Origin: Pholis gunnellus
Lineage: Eukaryota > Chordata > Actinopteri > Perciformes > Pholidae
DNA: 64,000 bases
Assembly: GCA_910591455.2 (NCBI GenBank)
Contig: OU342806.1
Coordinates: 14,291,426 to 14,355,425, forward strand
Direction: 5' to 3'
Every line of letters begins with the position of its first letter. Positions within the stretch are counted from its first letter, which is position 1. Made by a program: the position numbers and the translations under genes. The notes under the pieces were generated by a model that was given only the letters and a program-made list of their open reading frames with translations, did no database searches and was not told the origin of the DNA. Below are positions 33,553 through 64,000 of this stretch, in pieces.

Positions 33553-36500
33553 AGCTCAAAGTGCATGAATGAACAGAAAAACTGAAATTTATTAATGTCA
33601 GAGAGTTATTGTACAGCAAACAGTGTTGGAGTCGGACCAGCTGAGGAGCAACTCTGTGTATCAGGACTGTCACATATCACACCTCTTATCAAACTTGCCT
33701 TCGCATCATTGAACTTAGTTGAATTAGAGTGGATTATACATTGGCAGCTGTCCTCTCAGTGACAATAATAAGTTAAAAAATAACTTCTCTGTGCTCAGGA
33801 TAACTTTTGAACAAACGCACATCTTGAAATAGTGTTTAAAATACAGATGTTGTGTTAGTGCACAGAAAAGACGAGCGTTCCCCAGCGTGGCATCATCTTA
33901 CATTAAACTGGTTGTACGACTTTGTACTGCAACTGTCACAGGTGTGACCAACAAGAATGATGAACAGGTAAGCAGGAAATTCCTGGAAATGCAAAACACA
34001 CCTGGGATTCAATGAATCTTTCCTCTCCCGTTGCATCATATTGATGCATTTCCTTCCACAGAGCGGTTAGAAATGATAACGAGCACATCTGCCAATAGGA
34101 TCAGATGACATGGTTGTTGGTGAGGTTGGTTCAGGTCGTTGGGAGCACAGAGGAAGACCATTGGGGACGGAGCAGAGGGGAAGGCTCTTATGGCACAGCC
34201 GGAACTCAAACTGTCAGATGGCTTCCCTCTCATCAGCCAACAGCTTCCGTCATCAACAGAAAAGGCAGCCATGTGAAGAAGAAACCATTTCAACTTCAAC
34301 CACTTGAGTTACAGTGCAGAACACACTTGTACATACACACATCGAAAAACACACTCGCACACAAACGAGTACACGTGGGCTTGGTCAGAGTCCAAAGGCT
34401 GATTTCAGTGACAACCAGAGGAGAAGAAAGCGGGACATTTGGCACCTACACTGCAGCTCTCTGCCTGCTAACACAGCACTAGCATTCATGTTAAAGCAAA
34501 ACACAGACTTTTTGGCTAATTGTTGTATTTGTCAACTTAGACGGCAAAATCATCCTCGTGTCCTTTATCACTGGCTGTGGTCCTCACATTTACTGTAGAT
34601 AATAGCAACCAGCAATGTAATCACATGTTTGAAAGAAAAATACAAGTCAAAAACTACAAAGTCAATTCAGTTAGATCTTTTTAACTACATAGTACTAGTT
34701 AAAGTACTAGTGGGAACTAGTAACTATACTCCTAAGTGAGACGTGCACTTGTCAAGCATACACAAATTAAAGTGTTAGCACTGCGCCACACAGCCAACTG
34801 TCCACCATGGACACAGGGAAGATATGCTGTTCTCATTGCGCAAAGAGTTAATTAAAAAGTGTGTTGCGTTAACCTGACAAAGGGAAACACAACACACAGC
34901 TGTGCAAATGGCTTTAGAACTGTTTGGCAATGACGGGGAACACCACAACTTAATCTTGTTTATTAATGTTATGCTGGGTGTTTATTTAGGGATGAATTGT
35001 GCTATGAAACGGATACTTTAGAGCATACACTGCACTATAGAGTTATCTAATTTAAAGTGCATGTCACATGTGTGTACGTAAGCGAGTGAGTGTGCATCTC
35101 TGTGTCTGTCCAAGGCTAATTTCACGTTCTGCTGCATTACAGATTGGGTGCCCACTTATGGCTGTATGCTCAAGTGACACACACTTTCTCAAAACATCTT
35201 TTATTGCCTGTTTTATACTGCCATCTACTGCCTGCTCACTCACTCACTCACTACTCTTACACGGCACCCGACTGGTAGCGACCGCTAGTGATACCACAGC
35301 TGAGTGCATCTCCGACCTCCGAGGTCACAAGCCCTGACATCTCCAACGACACGGACCGTTTGCAGACACCAGAGACAACTTGGTCACTTTAAAACAAACT
35401 AGATTGACGGATACATTTAAAAACATTTTTAAAACTGAACATTTACAACTAAGGTCAATATGTAGCTTGTACATATGCACCTCACATTATCACAGAAGAT
35501 GTGTGGCTTTGTATTATAGTAATTACAACTGAATCATTATCAAAAATATGAAAAGATGGAACGGACTCAGAAAGGGAAAATAGACGCTTTCTGTTGTGAT
35601 CATAGCTGTTAAAAGAAATGATGACTGGATGTTAGAAATCTGCATGTAGTGAAACACAAAAAAAAACGAATTAAATACGTACAGGCAAGAGAAGGAACTA
35701 AAGTTTTTTTAGAGTGCTCTTGCACACCGCGAGTCATTTCAACCCAGATAACGACAGGAGGGACATTAGGATCTCTGCAGGTTGTCACTTTGGTTCTTCA
35801 GCATTTAGATTCGACCGACTCGATCACACACTGTGCTTACGTCAACATCTAGAGAGATGACATTCAAAATCCAAACGGTTAAAAAAAAAAAATGAACAAA
35901 AGAACTCATTGTGTTTTTTTCTTCTCTTAAAGAACTGTACAAGATTATTACAAAAATCAATAATTAGTTATACATATTTATATGACAACATTGTTTACGT
36001 TATATTACTATAAAGAAATACAACTTTTTGTGTCGACCTTGCTTTAAGACTGAATGCAATATTCCTTTTTTCAGAGATTTTGCTGCGATGAAGACGGTGA
36101 ATACAGATCACTATATTTATATGCGGCAAACTTATAATATCTCTGCGTCTGGAGCTCTGTCACTATCATTGAAATATTGTTCAAATTGTGAGACTGAATG
36201 TTGCTCCCTAAAACATAATCTCATCCATGTAAATTGACTTTAACTCTGCAGTAGCATTATCTGGTCACAAGGTGGAGCTACATTATTCACCTGCATGAGG
36301 GATGCCATTGTATGTGTTAATTCAGCTCTCCTATAATGAGATCGCAACAAAAAAACATAGAATTAAATTAAAAAAACAACACTGAACTTTGAATTCAGTG
36401 GTCGTCAAGCCTCACTGATAATGCACCGTCTCCCGTCACATTACCAGTGAAGCAGAAAGGTAAACAGTTTAGGCAGGTCCAGTCCTCTGCCCGTTTCCTC

Positions 36501-36665
36501 CTCATGCGTTCAGATATATGCAGTCCAAGCAGCTGGGGAGCTCTGCTGTGCCAGCGGCTGGGGAAAAAGGAATACTGCATTTCTCTGCTGCTTGTTTCTT
36601 CAACTTGTGTTCCTCAGCTCTTAATGTGCATCCTGCAGGGGAATGAGAGATGGAGGGAGGGTCCT
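33553..36665. other. Intergenic and probable rabgap1l 3'UTR
   Basis: No gene recognised. The right part should hold the rabgap1l 3'UTR on the minus strand. Minus-strand AATAAA words near 34,959, 34,981 and 35,201 are candidates, but none can be chosen from sequence alone. Confidence 0.4.
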
Positions 36666-63056
<26,391 letters not shown>

Positions 63057-64000
63057 CTGTGGGAGCAGATAGAAGACAAGGAGGAGGAGAAAAGTTATGA
63101 GATGAAACAGCATTTACAAGACTCGAAGGATGTGGCTCCGTTTGTCATTTATATTTTACATTATTTCATTTATACTCATCCTCTATTAAATCACGTCATC
63201 TCACTGAGATGCTAATCTCTTTCAAGAGAGCCCCAAGAACAAAAGAAAAAGTGAAAAAAAAGACACCTAACACAATTCAGTCCAACAGTCAGAGACATTA
63301 TTCATACAGTGCACACTTTTTTTCAAACTACATAAAAAGAAAAAGATACTACATTATACAAAGCAAGTGTGACATAAAATGTCACATTACAAATCTGTAA
63401 GAATGAGCGATTCTGTGTTATTCATTTAATGAGGGTTCCTACATTCGTTCTCCTTTTCCACAAATGATTCTCTTTCCTCACCATTTGTTTGTTCTAGTTA
63501 ATCTGTTTTTACTTTAAAAAAAATATATATTTATACCTGAAAAGACAGCTGGAGCTTTCCAGTATAGAGTGTGTCTTAGAGTCATGCAATCAGCCAGATA
63601 GCGATCCAATTTCGCAGCCAACACTTACCGTGCCACATGACACCTGACTGAATCAGATAGTGAGCTCCCACCTGTACGCTAATAATTAGCAGTCAATGCT
63701 AACATCCTTACATTGAGCGCATTTGGTCGATGCTAAATTAGTTGATCTTGATGCTGCGAGACGACGGTTAGCAGGAAGAGGATGGATTTCAGGGCTAAAT
63801 TGAACTCGACTCAGTGAGGGGATTTGGGCTGTAATACCTGAGTGGGATGCGACTCAACCAAAACATCAGCCTCAACAGAGAGAAAGAAGGCTGTTTAGTC
63901 TACAGAGACCGAAAGTCACACACACACAGACTTACAAATAATTCTTGTTATATTCCATTACATTTTGTGAACAGAAATGAGTCAACAAGGCAACAACAAA
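63057..64000. other. rabgap1l intron to window edge
   Basis: The acceptor CCCACAG at 63057 onward begins the intron preceding the DQLPDLWSHF exon. No further exon was recognised before the window ends. Confidence 0.6.

Overview
The window is vertebrate nuclear DNA and almost certainly teleost. Genes are split by GT-AG introns, long CA/GT microsatellites are frequent, and hAT elements and fish-type dispersed repeats fill the gaps. It also carries two gene families known to be expanded in bony fish: IFI44-like interferon-induced GTPases and Pim-like serine/threonine kinases. All identifications come from reading translations and splice sites by eye; no database search was run.

Layout, left to right. 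1-4.0 kb: no recognisable gene. 4.1-8.8 kb (+): IFI44-like copy A, eight exons, 353 aa, no TLDc domain, with a near-perfect ISRE about 90 bp before its start codon. 10.6-11.9 kb (-): a tandem array of duplicated Pim-like kinase 3' exons. 11.9-15.1 kb (-): an intact eight-exon Pim-like kinase, 406 aa. 15.8-17.4 kb (+): the last two coding exons of the AP-2 beta subunit (ap2b1), with no other ap2b1 exon found in the window. 21.0-21.6 kb (+): a truncated IFI44-like remnant. 22.9-25.3 kb (+): IFI44-like copy B, whose GTPase exons are intact but whose 5' exons were not found. 26.7-28.4 kb: a degenerate AT-rich tandem array. 28.5-33.1 kb (+): IFI44-like copy C, complete, 450 aa, TLDc plus GTPase domain, with IRF-type sites upstream.

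36.7-63.1 kb (-): the 3' half of rabgap1l, a Rab GTPase-activating protein. Eleven exons cover the end of the TBC domain and the whole C-terminal coiled coil; the rest of the gene lies beyond the right edge. Two internal alternative first exons are visible. One, at 48.9-49.0 kb, is well supported. The other, at 54.3-54.7 kb, has a perfect splice junction but an unresolved 5' end. Two hAT elements with recognisable 8-bp target-site duplications lie at 20.1-20.8 kb and 61.5-62.6 kb.

Functionally, the left half looks like an interferon-responsive cluster that grew by local duplication: shared 3' flanks and introns tie the IFI44-like copies together. A Pim-like kinase locus inside the cluster has undergone its own small-scale exon duplication. 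The right half is an ordinary long, conserved trafficking gene. The features I could not explain by known families are the ~407-bp Pim exon repeat unit with its 55-codon symmetric open exon, and the isolated ap2b1 tail.
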